Assembly: GCF_004006175.1 (NCBI RefSeq) | Contig: NZ_CP033219.1 | Span: 372,001 to 436,000 of the forward strand | Direction: 5' to 3' | From: Parasedimentitalea marina | GTDB taxonomy: Bacteria > Pseudomonadota > Alphaproteobacteria > Rhodobacterales > Rhodobacteraceae | DNA: 64,000 nucleotides | In this document: piece by piece, positions 33,797 through 42,504 of the stretch | How the letters are laid out: each line of letters starts with the position of its first letter | How positions within the stretch are numbered: the first letter of the stretch is position 1 | Notes under the pieces: generated by a model | The model's input: only the letters and a program-made list of their open reading frames with translations | Told to the model about the DNA's origin: nothing | Database searches by the model: none | Position numbers and translations under genes: made by a program

Positions 33797-36412
33797 ATGG
33801 CCGCGAAACCGGTCCTCGCGACACAATTGAACAGCCTGCACTGGCCGATTCGGCTGACGCGGGCAGGGATGATTGCGGAAACCTGCCTGCGTGCCTTTTG
33901 GCCGCTGGCCTCGGTTGTGATGCTGGCCCTGGCCGCGCTGATGCTGGGCCTGCATGAAATGCTGCCGGTTGAGGTGGTCTGGTCCGGCGCTGTTCTGACA
34001 CTGCTGGGTGGTTTGGCCACGCTGATCTGGGGCCTGCGGCAGCTGCGCTGGCCCAGCCGGGCACTGGCCCTGGCGCGGTTGGACGAGACATTACCGGGGC
34101 GGCCGATCAATGCTCTGCTGGATGCGCAGGCCATTGGCCAAGATGACACCGCCTCAACCGCTTTGTGGCAGGCGCATCAGGCCCGTATGGCGGCCCGAGC
34201 GGCCCAGGCCAAGGCGGCGCAACCAAATCTGCGGATCGCTGCTGCGGACCCTTATGCGCTGCGTTTTGTAGCGCTGCTGGCACTGGTGGTTGCCCTGTTG
34301 TTCGGTTCTATCTGGCGGGTTGGCACGGTGCGTGATCTGGGACCGGGCGCGGCCACGGCGATGGCGGGCCCCTCCTGGGAGGGCTGGCTGCAACCACCGC
34401 GCTATACCGGGCTGCCCACCCTATATCTGAACGACGTTGACGATGACGAATTCAAACTGCCGCAGGGCAGTACGGTGACGCTGCGCCTATATGGCCAGCC
34501 CGGTGCGCTGACGCTGGCCGAGACGGTATCCGGCCGCACCGGCGAACTGCCCTCGGCGGCGGATGCGCAGCAGGACTTTGTGGTGACCCAATCTGGCGAA
34601 CTGTCGATCGAGGGCACCGGTGGCCAGAGCTGGCAGATCGGGGTGATCGCGGACACACCGCCGCAGATCGCCGTTGCCGGGCAACCCGAGATAGAGCCCG
34701 ACGGCACCATGTCGCTGCCGTTCTCGGCAGTTGATGATTATGGGATAGCTGGCGGCGAAGTGCGGATCGCGCTGGACCTGCTGGCGCTGGACCGGCGTCA
34801 TGGGTTGTCCGCGAACCCCGACCCGCGCAGCGAAATCACCCTGGATTTACCGCTGCCTCTGACTGGCGGGCGGAGTGAATTTACAGAGTACCTGATCGAT
34901 GACTTCTCGCAGCACCCCTGGGCCAATCTGCCGGTAACCTACACATTTGTCGCGTGGGATGGGGCTGAACAGCGCGGCGAAGCGCCTGGATTTGGGGCCA
35001 CGCTTCTGGCACGGCGGTTCTTTGATCCGCTGGCGGCAGCAGTGGTCGAACAGCGTCGTGATCTGTTGTGGGCACGCGCCAATGCCCCCCGGGTGGCGCA
35101 GATCATCCGGACGCTGACCCACCACCCCGAGGGGCAGTTTCGCAATCCCTCGGCCTATTTGCGGATGCGGATGATCCTGCGCCGGCTAGAGAGCTATACC
35201 GTTGCCGGGCTGACCAGTGAGCGCCAGAACGAGATCGCAGAGGCGATGTGGGAGCTGGCGCTGATGCTGGAAGACGGCGATGTCGGCGATGCATTGGAAC
35301 GGCTGCGGCGGGCACAGGAACGGCTGAGCCAGGCGATGCGGGACGGGGCCAGCGACCAGGAGATCGCCGAACTGATGCAGGAACTGCGCGAGGCCACCGA
35401 GGACTACATGCGCCAGCTGCAGCGTCAGGCCGAGGCCAATGGCGATGTGATGGAGCAGGGCGAGATGCCCGAGAACATGATGCAACTGTCGCAGGATGAC
35501 CTGCAGGCAATGATGGACCGCATCCAGGAGCTGATGGAGCAGGGCCGCATGGCCGAGGCCGAGCAGGCGCTGCAGGAATTGCAACAAATGATGGAAAACA
35601 TGCGGGTCACAGAAAACCAGCAAGGCCAGGGCGGCAGCGAAGGCCAGCAGGCGATGGAGGGCCTGGCGGATACTCTGAAACAGCAGCAGGGGCTGTCGGA
35701 CCAGGCATTCCGCGACCTGCAGGAACAGTTCAACCCCGGTGCCGGCAAGGGCGAGAGCGAGCAAAATCAGGGTCGCAATGGCGGTCTGGGGCAAGGTCAA
35801 AGCCATGAGGGCGGTCAGGGCGGCGACAGTGAAGAGGGCCAACCGCAAGGCGGCTCACAAGAAGGTCAGGATGGCAATGCCCAGTCCGGTCAGGGCCAGG
35901 ATGGTGCACAGTCCCCTGGCGGATCCCTGGCTGAGCGTCAACAGGCGCTGCGCGAAGAACTGCAGCGTCAGCAAAACGGCCTGCCCTTGGGGGGCAGTGA
36001 AGGCGGCGACGCCGCGCGGCAGTCGCTGGAAGACGCGGGTCGCGCGATGGACGGCGCCCAAGAATCACTGGAGCAGGGCGATTTGGCCGAGGCAATCGAC
36101 CAACAAGCTGAGGCTATGGAACGGCTGCGTGAAGGCATGCGCGCCTTGGGCGAGGCTTTGGCGCAGCAGCCCGGTCAGGCTGGCAGCCAGTCAGGTCGCA
36201 ATACTGCCCGTCAGGGCAACCGGATGGATCCACTGGGCCGTAACCAGCCCGAGGGTCGGGATGGGGCTGGCGACGATGGCAGCCGTATCGGTGAAGGCAG
36301 CGCCTATCGCCGGGCCTGGGATCTGCTGGAAGAGATCCGCCGCCGTGCTGATGAGCGTGAGCGCAGTGAAGGCGAACGTGGCTATCTTCAGCGATTGCTG
36401 GATCAGTTCTGA
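33797..36412 (+). CDS. DUF4175 (TIGR02302) family membrane protein
   Basis: This 871-residue alphaproteobacterial protein has two or three N-terminal membrane helices (LASVVMLALAALMLGL, VLTLLGGLATLIWGL, LRFVALLALVVALLFGSIW). A beta-rich extracytoplasmic region follows (PSWEGWLQPPRYTGLPTLYL). The C-terminal half is a long helical and low-complexity region packed with Gln, Met, Glu and Gly (residues about 520-800). Function unknown. It follows lysA by 37 bp and may be co-transcribed with it. Confidence 0.88.
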   Translation: MAAKPVLATQLNSLHWPIRLTRAGMIAETCLRAFWPLASVVMLALAALMLGLHEMLPVEVVWSGAVLTLLGGLATLIWGLRQLRWPSRALALARLDETLPGRPINALLDAQAIGQDDTASTALWQAHQARMAARAAQAKAAQPNLRIAAADPYALRFVALLALVVALLFGSIWRVGTVRDLGPGAATAMAGPSWEGWLQPPRYTGLPTLYLNDVDDDEFKLPQGSTVTLRLYGQPGALTLAETVSGRTGELPSAADAQQDFVVTQSGELSIEGTGGQSWQIGVIADTPPQIAVAGQPEIEPDGTMSLPFSAVDDYGIAGGEVRIALDLLALDRRHGLSANPDPRSEITLDLPLPLTGGRSEFTEYLIDDFSQHPWANLPVTYTFVAWDGAEQRGEAPGFGATLLARRFFDPLAAAVVEQRRDLLWARANAPRVAQIIRTLTHHPEGQFRNPSAYLRMRMILRRLESYTVAGLTSERQNEIAEAMWELALMLEDGDVGDALERLRRAQERLSQAMRDGASDQEIAELMQELREATEDYMRQLQRQAEANGDVMEQGEMPENMMQLSQDDLQAMMDRIQELMEQGRMAEAEQALQELQQMMENMRVTENQQGQGGSEGQQAMEGLADTLKQQQGLSDQAFRDLQEQFNPGAGKGESEQNQGRNGGLGQGQSHEGGQGGDSEEGQPQGGSQEGQDGNAQSGQGQDGAQSPGGSLAERQQALREELQRQQNGLPLGGSEGGDAARQSLEDAGRAMDGAQESLEQGDLAEAIDQQAEAMERLREGMRALGEALAQQPGQAGSQSGRNTARQGNRMDPLGRNQPEGRDGAGDDGSRIGEGSAYRRAWDLLEEIRRRADERERSEGERGYLQRLLDQF

Positions 36413-36496
36413 ACCAGGTGAGTGTCAGCCAAGTGAGCCGTGCAAACAGGCATCCCACACCGAGATTGCGCGGCACTTGGCACAGGGAGGATCGTC

Positions 36497-36543
36497 TTCA
36501 TCTGGCCCAAAAATATCCCGGGGGTCTGGGGGCTGGCCCCCAG
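36497..36543 (+). repeat. Family B intergenic repeat
   Basis: TTCATCTGGCCCAAAAATAT is followed by CCCGGGGG and a CTGGGGGC/GCCCCCAG-type hairpin. It matches the copy at 58429 in inverted orientation. It sits between the convergent DUF4175 and zinc-ribbon genes, a likely two-way terminator. Confidence 0.72.
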
Positions 36544-36559
36544 GTTAAAGGCTTCTACC

Positions 36560-37585
36560 CTAGGGACTGGATTGAAATCCGCTGACCTTGGCGTCCAGCC
36601 ACAATCGGGCCTGATCAACCCAGGCCACGTAGGTGCTGAGATAGGGATCAGCCTGCGGTAGGGTGTCAGCGATCTGTGGCGCGTTTGTGTAGGTCAGAAC
36701 CAGTGCAAGCACCAGCAGAATGACAACGGCAAAACCGCGCGAAAATCCACTTTTGCGGCGGGCCGGGTGCTCGGTTTCAGGGGCAATCGCTGCCGCCCCT
36801 ACCGGGTCACTACTGGCTCGCAGGGTCGAATTGATCTCGTCTATGTCTGGCAGCAACCCCCGCCGCGAGCCGCTTTCGGCGGCCGCAAGAAGGGCTGGAT
36901 TTTCGCCTTTCATCCGGGCCATGCGATCGCGGGCCTGAGTGGCCCGTCGCGACGGCTCGTCGGTGGTTGCCGCATCCAGACCCAAGTCCGGCTGGCTTTC
37001 CAACCCGGCGCCCTCGGCGGCGCGAAGTTTGGCCTCGCGTTCTGCTTCTTCGCGCAAAATTCCGGTGACCGAGGGGTTCATTCCACGTGCAAGACCGGTA
37101 TGGGCGGGGGCCTCAACCGGGGCGTCTTCCGCTGCCAGCTCGTCCAACTCTGTCTGGGTCTCGGGCTCGGGACTGGGGTCAGCAACCGGCTCGTCATACG
37201 GTTCCGACGTCGGGGATGGATCAGGGTAGAGGTCCTGTGCTGGCTCTGGGCTGGGCTCTGCAGTTTCAGGCAAAGGTTGCGAGACCTCCTCGAGGTCCGG
37301 CTCTCTGTAATCGTCCTCAGGCTCGGCCCCGGGGTCCTCAGTAAAGGGATCGGCGGTTTGCTCTGACTGCTGTTCGGGTTGGGTCTCCTGGGGCGTTTCA
37401 GCAGTTGCGGACTGCTCCGGCCGGGAGGGTGTTGCGGCTTCGGAGGCGGCCCTGGCCACGCTGTCAGAGGCGGTTTGGTACCATGTGTCGCCGCAGTTGG
37501 AACATTGCACGTCCCGACCTTCGGGCGGAATGACCTCGTCCGGTACCTCGTATTGGGCGTCGCAGTTTGGACAAGTCAGCCGCAT
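36560..37585 (-). CDS. Zinc-ribbon (MJ0042-type) membrane protein
   Basis: The first 40 residues form a zinc ribbon, MRLTCPNCDAQYEVPDE...VQCSNCGDTWYQ, with two CxxC pairs as in MJ0042-type finger proteins. Then come about 200 Pro/Glu/Asp-rich disordered residues, a helix RDRMARMKGENPALLAAA, and a C-terminal membrane segment (GFAVVILLVLALVLTYT) with a short extracytoplasmic tail. Function unknown. It is divergent from ftsE, a frequent neighbour in roseobacters. Confidence 0.82.
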   Translation of the reverse strand: MRLTCPNCDAQYEVPDEVIPPEGRDVQCSNCGDTWYQTASDSVARAASEAATPSRPEQSATAETPQETQPEQQSEQTADPFTEDPGAEPEDDYREPDLEEVSQPLPETAEPSPEPAQDLYPDPSPTSEPYDEPVADPSPEPETQTELDELAAEDAPVEAPAHTGLARGMNPSVTGILREEAEREAKLRAAEGAGLESQPDLGLDAATTDEPSRRATQARDRMARMKGENPALLAAAESGSRRGLLPDIDEINSTLRASSDPVGAAAIAPETEHPARRKSGFSRGFAVVILLVLALVLTYTNAPQIADTLPQADPYLSTYVAWVDQARLWLDAKVSGFQSSP

Positions 37586-37782
37586 TCTGTGTCTCCTGAG
37601 CTAAACGCTCCTGTCGGATGGTATTTATCCAGCGACCATAAGCAGTTCCGGCGCTTCAAGAAAGAGACAATTCAAGCCAGCCCGGAGCACTGGTCAAGCC
37701 GGGGATTGCCGGCAACAGCGCGACCCATTGAAACTACCCGGCTGCTAGGGCACAACGGCTTGGATATATGCAGGGGACGGCC

Positions 37783-38460
37783 GTGATCGAACTGGACAAC
37801 GTAGGGTACAATTACGGCGGTGGTGAGCTGCTGACCAATGTGTCGGCGCAACTGTCTCCGGGGTCGTTCCATTTTCTGACCGGGCCTTCGGGGGCGGGGA
37901 AGACGACACTGCTGAAGCTGTGTTACGGCGCGCTAAGCCCAACATCAGGGCGGGTGCGGGCCTTTAATATGGATGTTAAGGGGCTGGACCGGGATCAGAT
38001 GGCAATGCTGCGGCGGCGCGTTGGGGTTGTGCATCAGGATTGCCGGTTTCTGGATCATTTGCCAGTGGTGGAAAACATAGCCTTGCCGCTAACGGTGTCG
38101 GGCAAGGACATGAGCCAGGAAGAGGCCAATCTGCGCGAGCTGATGAATTGGGTCGGCCTGTCCGAGCGGGCCCATGCAAATCCGCCAGAATTGTCAGGCG
38201 GAGAGCGGCAACGCGCGGCGCTGGCGCGGGCGGTGATCCTGTCTCCGGAGGTGGTGATAGCGGATGAACCCACTGGCAACGTCGATTGGGAAATGTCGCA
38301 GCGGTTGCTGCAGCTGCTGGTCGAGCTGAACCGAATGGGCAAAACCATATTGGTGGCGACCCATGATCTGGCGCTGATCCGCGCCGCCAAAAATCAGGTG
38401 CAAACCCGGGTGCTGCGGATTTCGGACAAGCGATTACAATTGGCGGGGGCAGATCTATGA
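37783..38460 (+). CDS. ftsE: Cell division ATP-binding protein FtsE
   Basis: FtsE is the ATPase of the FtsEX complex, which links the Z ring to septal peptidoglycan hydrolases. Walker A GPSGAGKTTLLKL, the ABC signature LSGGERQRAALARA and Walker B VVIADEPTGNVD are all present. I chose GTG 37783 (MIELDNVGYNYGG) with AGGGGAC about 5 bp upstream, as in homologues; ATG 37768 would add five residues. It overlaps ftsX by 4 bp. Confidence 0.9.
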   Translation: MIELDNVGYNYGGGELLTNVSAQLSPGSFHFLTGPSGAGKTTLLKLCYGALSPTSGRVRAFNMDVKGLDRDQMAMLRRRVGVVHQDCRFLDHLPVVENIALPLTVSGKDMSQEEANLRELMNWVGLSERAHANPPELSGGERQRAALARAVILSPEVVIADEPTGNVDWEMSQRLLQLLVELNRMGKTILVATHDLALIRAAKNQVQTRVLRISDKRLQLAGADL

Positions 38461-39353
38461 ATGGTCGGATCCGCCAGCTGATTGTTGGCGATGCGCAGGC
38501 GGACCGGGTTGTCCCGCCCAGCGGTTTTACGGCGCAGCTGACATTGTTCGTCGCGGCCGCGATGGCCTTTCTTGCGGTGTTTGCATTGGCGCTATCCCTG
38601 GCCTCGGGGCGGTTGGCGGATCGCTGGGCGGACGAGCTGGCCCGCGCGGCGACCCTGCGGATCAATGCCCCTGCGGATCAGCGGGCGGCGCAGACGGCGG
38701 CGGCCCTGACCGTGTTGGAACAGACCCCCGGCGTGGCATCGGCGCGGGCGCTGAGCGCGGATGAACAGGCGGCGTTACTGGCCCCATGGTTTGGCGCCGA
38801 GCTGCCGCTGGACAGTTTGCCGGTTCCGCAACTGATCGAGGTTCTCGAAACTGAAACAGGATATGACGAGGACGGGCTGCGGTTGCGCTTGCAGGCCGAG
38901 GTGCCGGGTGCGGTGCTGGACGACCACAGCCGCTGGCGCAAGCCACTGGTCGATGCGGCGCGCGCATTGCGGCGGCTGGGGCTGGTTTCAATCGTGTTGA
39001 TTGGCGGCGCCATGGCCGGGATGATCACACTGGCCGCCAATGCGGCCCTTGCCGCCAATGCGCAGGTGATCGAGGTGCTGCGGCTGGTTGGCGCGCAGGA
39101 TGGCTATATCGCGCATGCCTTTGTGCGCCGCTTCACCCTGCGGGCGCTGATCGGCTGCAGCGTTGGTGTGGCACTGGGGATGATCGGGGTCTGGCTGATG
39201 CCTGCGGCCTCGGATGAGGGCGGCTTTCTGACCGGTTTGGGATTTGTCAGCTGGGGCTGGTTGATGCCATTGGCCATTCCGGTGCTTGGCGCCTTGGTTG
39301 CGTTTATCGCCACCAGCCGGGCTGCGAATAAAAGACTAGGAGATTTGACGTGA
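38457..39353 (+). CDS. ftsX: Cell division protein FtsX
   Basis: The 298-residue partner of FtsE, with four transmembrane helices: one near residue 30-50 followed by an extracytoplasmic loop, then three in the C-terminal half (GLVSIVLIGGAMAGMITLAAN, ALIGCSVGVALGMIGVWLM, WGWLMPLAIPVLGALVAFIA). EVLRLVGAQDGYIAHAFVRRF is the conserved cytoplasmic loop that contacts FtsE. It overlaps ftsE by 4 bp and plsC by one base. Confidence 0.92.
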   Translation: MNGRIRQLIVGDAQADRVVPPSGFTAQLTLFVAAAMAFLAVFALALSLASGRLADRWADELARAATLRINAPADQRAAQTAAALTVLEQTPGVASARALSADEQAALLAPWFGAELPLDSLPVPQLIEVLETETGYDEDGLRLRLQAEVPGAVLDDHSRWRKPLVDAARALRRLGLVSIVLIGGAMAGMITLAANAALAANAQVIEVLRLVGAQDGYIAHAFVRRFTLRALIGCSVGVALGMIGVWLMPAASDEGGFLTGLGFVSWGWLMPLAIPVLGALVAFIATSRAANKRLGDLT

Positions 39354-40102
39354 TGACACCCGTTCAGCGCCTGCGTGCGCTGCTGTTCTCTGTGCAGATG
39401 TATCCGATGATGTTTGTCATCGGCCTGCTTTTTGCCCCCTGGGCGATCTTTAGCAAAACGGGCGCGCGGGTCTGCTGCAAAACCTATTCGCGCTGGATTT
39501 TCTGGACGGCCCGCTGGATGGTCGGCATCCGGTGCGAGGTCCGCGGAACACCGCCACAGGGCGAAGTTCTGATCGCGGCCAAACATCAGTCGTTTCTGGA
39601 CATTATGATGATCTTTACCGCGCTGCCCACGGCCAAGTTCATCATGAAAAAAGAGATCCTGCGCACCCCGGTGATTGGGCAATATGCCAAGCTGCTGGAC
39701 TGTGTCGCGGTGGACCGGGGCAAACGCGGTGCGGCCATTGAAAAGATGGTCAGCGACGTTGATGCCGGGCGGCAGGATGCGGGCCAATTGATTATCTATG
39801 CCCAGGGCACCCGTGTTAAACCGGGGGTCAAGGCTGACTACAAAGTTGGCACTGCGGTCTTGTATGACCAGCTGAACCAAACCTGTGTGCCGGTCGCCAC
39901 CAATGTTGGCGTGTTGTGGCCACGCAAGGGCATTGCCCGCTTTCCTGGTGTCGCCGTGGTTGAATTTCTGGAACCGATCAAGCCGGGGATGGACCGCAGG
40001 GACTTCATGAAAACACTGGAGCAACAGGTCGAAGGCGCATCGGACGCCTTGATGCGTGAGGCCGGTTTTGGACTGGACCCGGTCAATGAACAGGCCAGCT
40101 GA
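39353..40102 (+). CDS. plsC: 1-acyl-sn-glycerol-3-phosphate acyltransferase
   Basis: PlsC adds the second acyl chain to make phosphatidic acid. The 249 residues hold the acyltransferase motif KHQSFLD (H-x4-D) and a second motif AQGTRVKPG, in place of the usual PEGTR. Hydrophobic segments near the N-terminus anchor it to the membrane. ATG 39353 overlaps the ftsX TGA (TGATG); a GTG three bases earlier is an alternative. AGGAGA lies 9 bp upstream. Coupling with ftsEX suggests growth-linked expression. Confidence 0.92.
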   Translation: MTPVQRLRALLFSVQMYPMMFVIGLLFAPWAIFSKTGARVCCKTYSRWIFWTARWMVGIRCEVRGTPPQGEVLIAAKHQSFLDIMMIFTALPTAKFIMKKEILRTPVIGQYAKLLDCVAVDRGKRGAAIEKMVSDVDAGRQDAGQLIIYAQGTRVKPGVKADYKVGTAVLYDQLNQTCVPVATNVGVLWPRKGIARFPGVAVVEFLEPIKPGMDRRDFMKTLEQQVEGASDALMREAGFGLDPVNEQAS

Positions 40103-40115
40103 GTGAGGCGCTGTT

Positions 40116-40139
40116 CAGGGTAACCCATGGGTTACCCTG
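40116..40139. terminator. 24-bp perfect palindrome between convergent genes
   Basis: The sequence from CAGGGTAACCCA to its exact reverse complement forms a 24-bp palindrome between plsC and the EthD gene, 13 and 10 bp from their stops. It is most simply a shared terminator hairpin; there is no T-run. Confidence 0.6.
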
Positions 40140-40149
40140 TGGCCTGCGC

Positions 40150-40458
40150 CTAGCTGATGACCTCGCCGATCAACATCTGCGGTTCCACGTTGGTGAACTT
40201 GGGAATGTCGGCCAGAACTGGTGGTGCGGCTGCCATGGCGGCGTTCAGCGCATCGTGATCTTTGAACACCAATGTCGCCACCGCAAAAATTCCGGGCGGC
40301 ACGTCGGGTCCACCGGCCAATCCCTTGGTGACCAGCATGCTGTCCATGTGCTCTCCCATGTGTTCGCCCACCAGATCAAAATGTGTGGTGGTATAATAGT
40401 CAAAATCAAACGCTTTGCCTTCGCTAATCGGATAGATCACCTGAAGTGAGATGGCCAT
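40150..40458 (-). CDS. EthD family protein
   Basis: A 102-residue ferredoxin-like protein. SLQVIYPISEGKAFDFDYYTT (with the FD..Y..TH pattern), HFDLVGEHMG and the closing PQMLIGEVI match the EthD/dimeric alpha-beta barrel family. Members fold as dimers; some take part in ether or aromatic degradation. Here no pathway context is visible, so the role is unknown. Confidence 0.85.
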   Translation of the reverse strand: MAISLQVIYPISEGKAFDFDYYTTTHFDLVGEHMGEHMDSMLVTKGLAGGPDVPPGIFAVATLVFKDHDALNAAMAAAPPVLADIPKFTNVEPQMLIGEVIS

Positions 40459-40600
40459 GGAAAGTCCTTTCTGAGCGGGTACGAGTTAAACAACACAGTT
40501 TGAATAGAGCGCAAACAGAGCGTTCGGCCAATTAAAAATGCGGTTCGGTTGTTGAAAACACGCGACAGCGCGTCGCTGCGCTGGCGGGCGGTCATAAAAC

Positions 40601-41005
40601 CTATCCCTCGGAGACGTAGTCGCCGTCAAACTTTTTCAGATCATCGACGATATCATACCAATCCGGTTTTGAGGCTGTATGGATATGAAGCGTTGGGCGT
40701 ATTTTGGGATCATCGTCCAGCGCAGAAGCGGCGATCACATAGGCATCACCACTGGCCATGTCACCCAGTGAGGTGCCGCAATCCTTGCAGAAACAGCGCT
40801 CAAACTTTGCATTTGATCCGGGTTTGAATTTTGCAATCGCATCCTGTCCCTGCGTGACCAGAAGATCGTCGGCCTTGCCGATCAATACCGCAGAAAACAC
40901 ACCCGCAGCCTTGCGACATCTGGAACAATGGCAATAGCTAAGCGAATAGGGCGCACCCGAAATCTGAAATTTCACTTTGCCACACAGGCAACTTCCCTTG
41001 ATCAT
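40601..41005 (-). CDS. GFA (CENP-V/Gfa) zinc protein
   Basis: From ATG 41005 the 134 residues start IKGSCLCGKVKFQISG and contain CHCSRCRKAAG and CFCKDCGTSL. Those Cys pairs bind two zinc ions in the GFA fold, named after glutathione-dependent formaldehyde-activating enzyme. Most relatives have no proven activity. A longer frame upstream adds 27 residues that do not fit the family. It is transcribed alone. Confidence 0.88.
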   Translation of the reverse strand: MIKGSCLCGKVKFQISGAPYSLSYCHCSRCRKAAGVFSAVLIGKADDLLVTQGQDAIAKFKPGSNAKFERCFCKDCGTSLGDMASGDAYVIAASALDDDPKIRPTLHIHTASKPDWYDIVDDLKKFDGDYVSEG

Positions 41006-41114
41006 TCTCTGTCCTATCCTTGGTTGATTGAATGAGAACATAAAGGGAACATTTGACGTCGGCAAGAGGCAGATTTCTTCTCGCACCCCTTTTCCGACGT
41101 TGGGGAAATCTGGG

Positions 41115-41756
41115 CTAGTTGACGGTCAGACGGCATAGCAACGTGTTGTTGGTTTCCAGATCCGGTCCCCAGATCAGTTTGGCCCGCTGGTCCCAGCGGA
41201 TGCGGTCATAGCCATCTTTTGGACGGACATCGCGTTCCGAGTATTCGCGGGCTGCGATCCATTGGGTATCGTCAAACCCCGCTGCGCTCCACCCCTGTGG
41301 TTCTGCGGTGGCTGTGAACCCGCATGCGCCTTGACCGGCCACCGGATTGCGGTCCTTGGCGCATGACTTGTCCAAGGGTGCCTCGTGGATGACCAGACAG
41401 CGCCAACCGCTGTTGCTGACAGCGACTGTCTGGCCGGATGCATCTTTGATCTGAAGGATCACGCCACCGTCGCCCATCTGCTGCCTGCGTGAGCCGATGT
41501 ATTCCAGACCGGTGTCGTTCTCTTTGAAATCCTTGGCGATCAGGCCAATGGTGAACGGGGTCTGCGCCTGAAATCTGAAGCTTTCGGCATTGAACGACCG
41601 CTCGGTGGTGATCGGCACGCTGTCCTGAGCGACCTTGGTGCCGTTAACATGCATGGCAAACCAATTGTCGGCCCAGACATCAGCGGAATAGGTCTCGGCT
41701 ATGGCACCGCTGCTGAGCAGGCAGGTGGCAAGCAGTGTGGCAAAGGTGCGGCGCAT
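41115..41756 (-). CDS. Exported beta-rich protein of unknown function
   Basis: A 213-residue protein with an N-terminal signal peptide (TFATLLATCLLSSGAIAE). The mature part begins WADNWFAMHVNGTKVAQDSVP, which resembles galactose-binding-like beta-sandwich domains of carbohydrate enzymes, and has four Cys likely to form disulfides (WRCLVI, KSCAKD, GACGF, LLCRL). No catalytic motif is recognised. It is preceded by about 130 bp of open space and stands as a single gene. Confidence 0.7.
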   Translation of the reverse strand: MRRTFATLLATCLLSSGAIAETYSADVWADNWFAMHVNGTKVAQDSVPITTERSFNAESFRFQAQTPFTIGLIAKDFKENDTGLEYIGSRRQQMGDGGVILQIKDASGQTVAVSNSGWRCLVIHEAPLDKSCAKDRNPVAGQGACGFTATAEPQGWSAAGFDDTQWIAAREYSERDVRPKDGYDRIRWDQRAKLIWGPDLETNNTLLCRLTVN

Positions 41757-41888
41757 GAATTCATTCTCCGAATGGGGTCAATGGAGATGATACGCATCAG
41801 ACGGGAGGTTCCGTCGTGAAAAGTTTATTTAGCGCGCATGTGCTAATGATAGTCCGCCGTTTGTGAAGGCGAAAAGTTGTGAATTCTG

Positions 41889-42368
41889 TCAGGCCTCGAC
41901 CGCGAGTCGGCGGGTCAGCGTCAAAGAGCTGCCGGCCTCATTGGGGCGTGAATAGACGAATAGAACAACACCCCAGCGCTCTTTGGACCCGCGGGCACCT
42001 TGCATCCAGACTTCGAAAACATCATCAACTTGCATTTCGGCGTTGGGGTCGTGGGTGAGCATGGGAAATTTTTGCACTACGATATTTTCTATTTCCGACG
42101 CGAGGTGTTTGCCCTGTTTCAGATCCAGAGCAAAGGGGGCATAGGTCAAAATTTCGCAACTCCTACTGGTCAAACTGACTGAACTGGAAGAGATCGGGTC
42201 AACCCAGCGGTTTTGGCTGGGCAAGAAATTACGCTGAACAAGCTGAAGAGATTTAGGTGGGCCCGTGATCAAGCCGCTGTGGTGTGGAAGGCAGACTTTT
42301 TGAAACAGCTCTACAATACGCTCGACCCGACTGGGTGGGGGCGGTGACAATGCTGCACGGGCTGCCAA
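41889..42368 (-). CDS. Exported or membrane-anchored protein with unclear start
   Basis: I do not recognise this 159-residue protein; its end reads RWGVVLFVYSRPNEAGSSLTLTRRLAVEA. The TTG at 42368 is only the first standard start in the frame. The frame stays open further upstream, and that stretch codes a hydrophobic segment (LTSICAAGLIIGLAARAA) that looks like a signal peptide or anchor. No ATG, GTG or TTG precedes it before the lpd terminator, so the real start may be a rare codon such as CTG or ATT, or the gene has lost its start. Confidence 0.5.
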   Translation of the reverse strand: MAARAALSPPPPSRVERIVELFQKVCLPHHSGLITGPPKSLQLVQRNFLPSQNRWVDPISSSSVSLTSRSCEILTYAPFALDLKQGKHLASEIENIVVQKFPMLTHDPNAEMQVDDVFEVWMQGARGSKERWGVVLFVYSRPNEAGSSLTLTRRLAVEA

Positions 42369-42457
42369 GCCAATAATCAGACCTGCGGCGCATATTGATG
42401 TGAGTGTTTTCCAGTTCAGGGGACTGTCCAGTAAAATGCGTTGTTGAAATAGGAAGT

Positions 42458-42487
42458 ACCCAGCCCCTGAAAAAAGAGAGGCTGGGT
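42458..42487 (-). terminator. Terminator hairpin of lpd
   Basis: On the minus strand ACCCAGCC pairs with GGCTGGGT around a T-rich loop (CTCTTTTTTCAG), 18 bp after the lpd stop. It ends the suc-lpd operon. Confidence 0.6.
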
Positions 42488-42504
42488 CGTTTGTTTGTAA
42501 CGGT

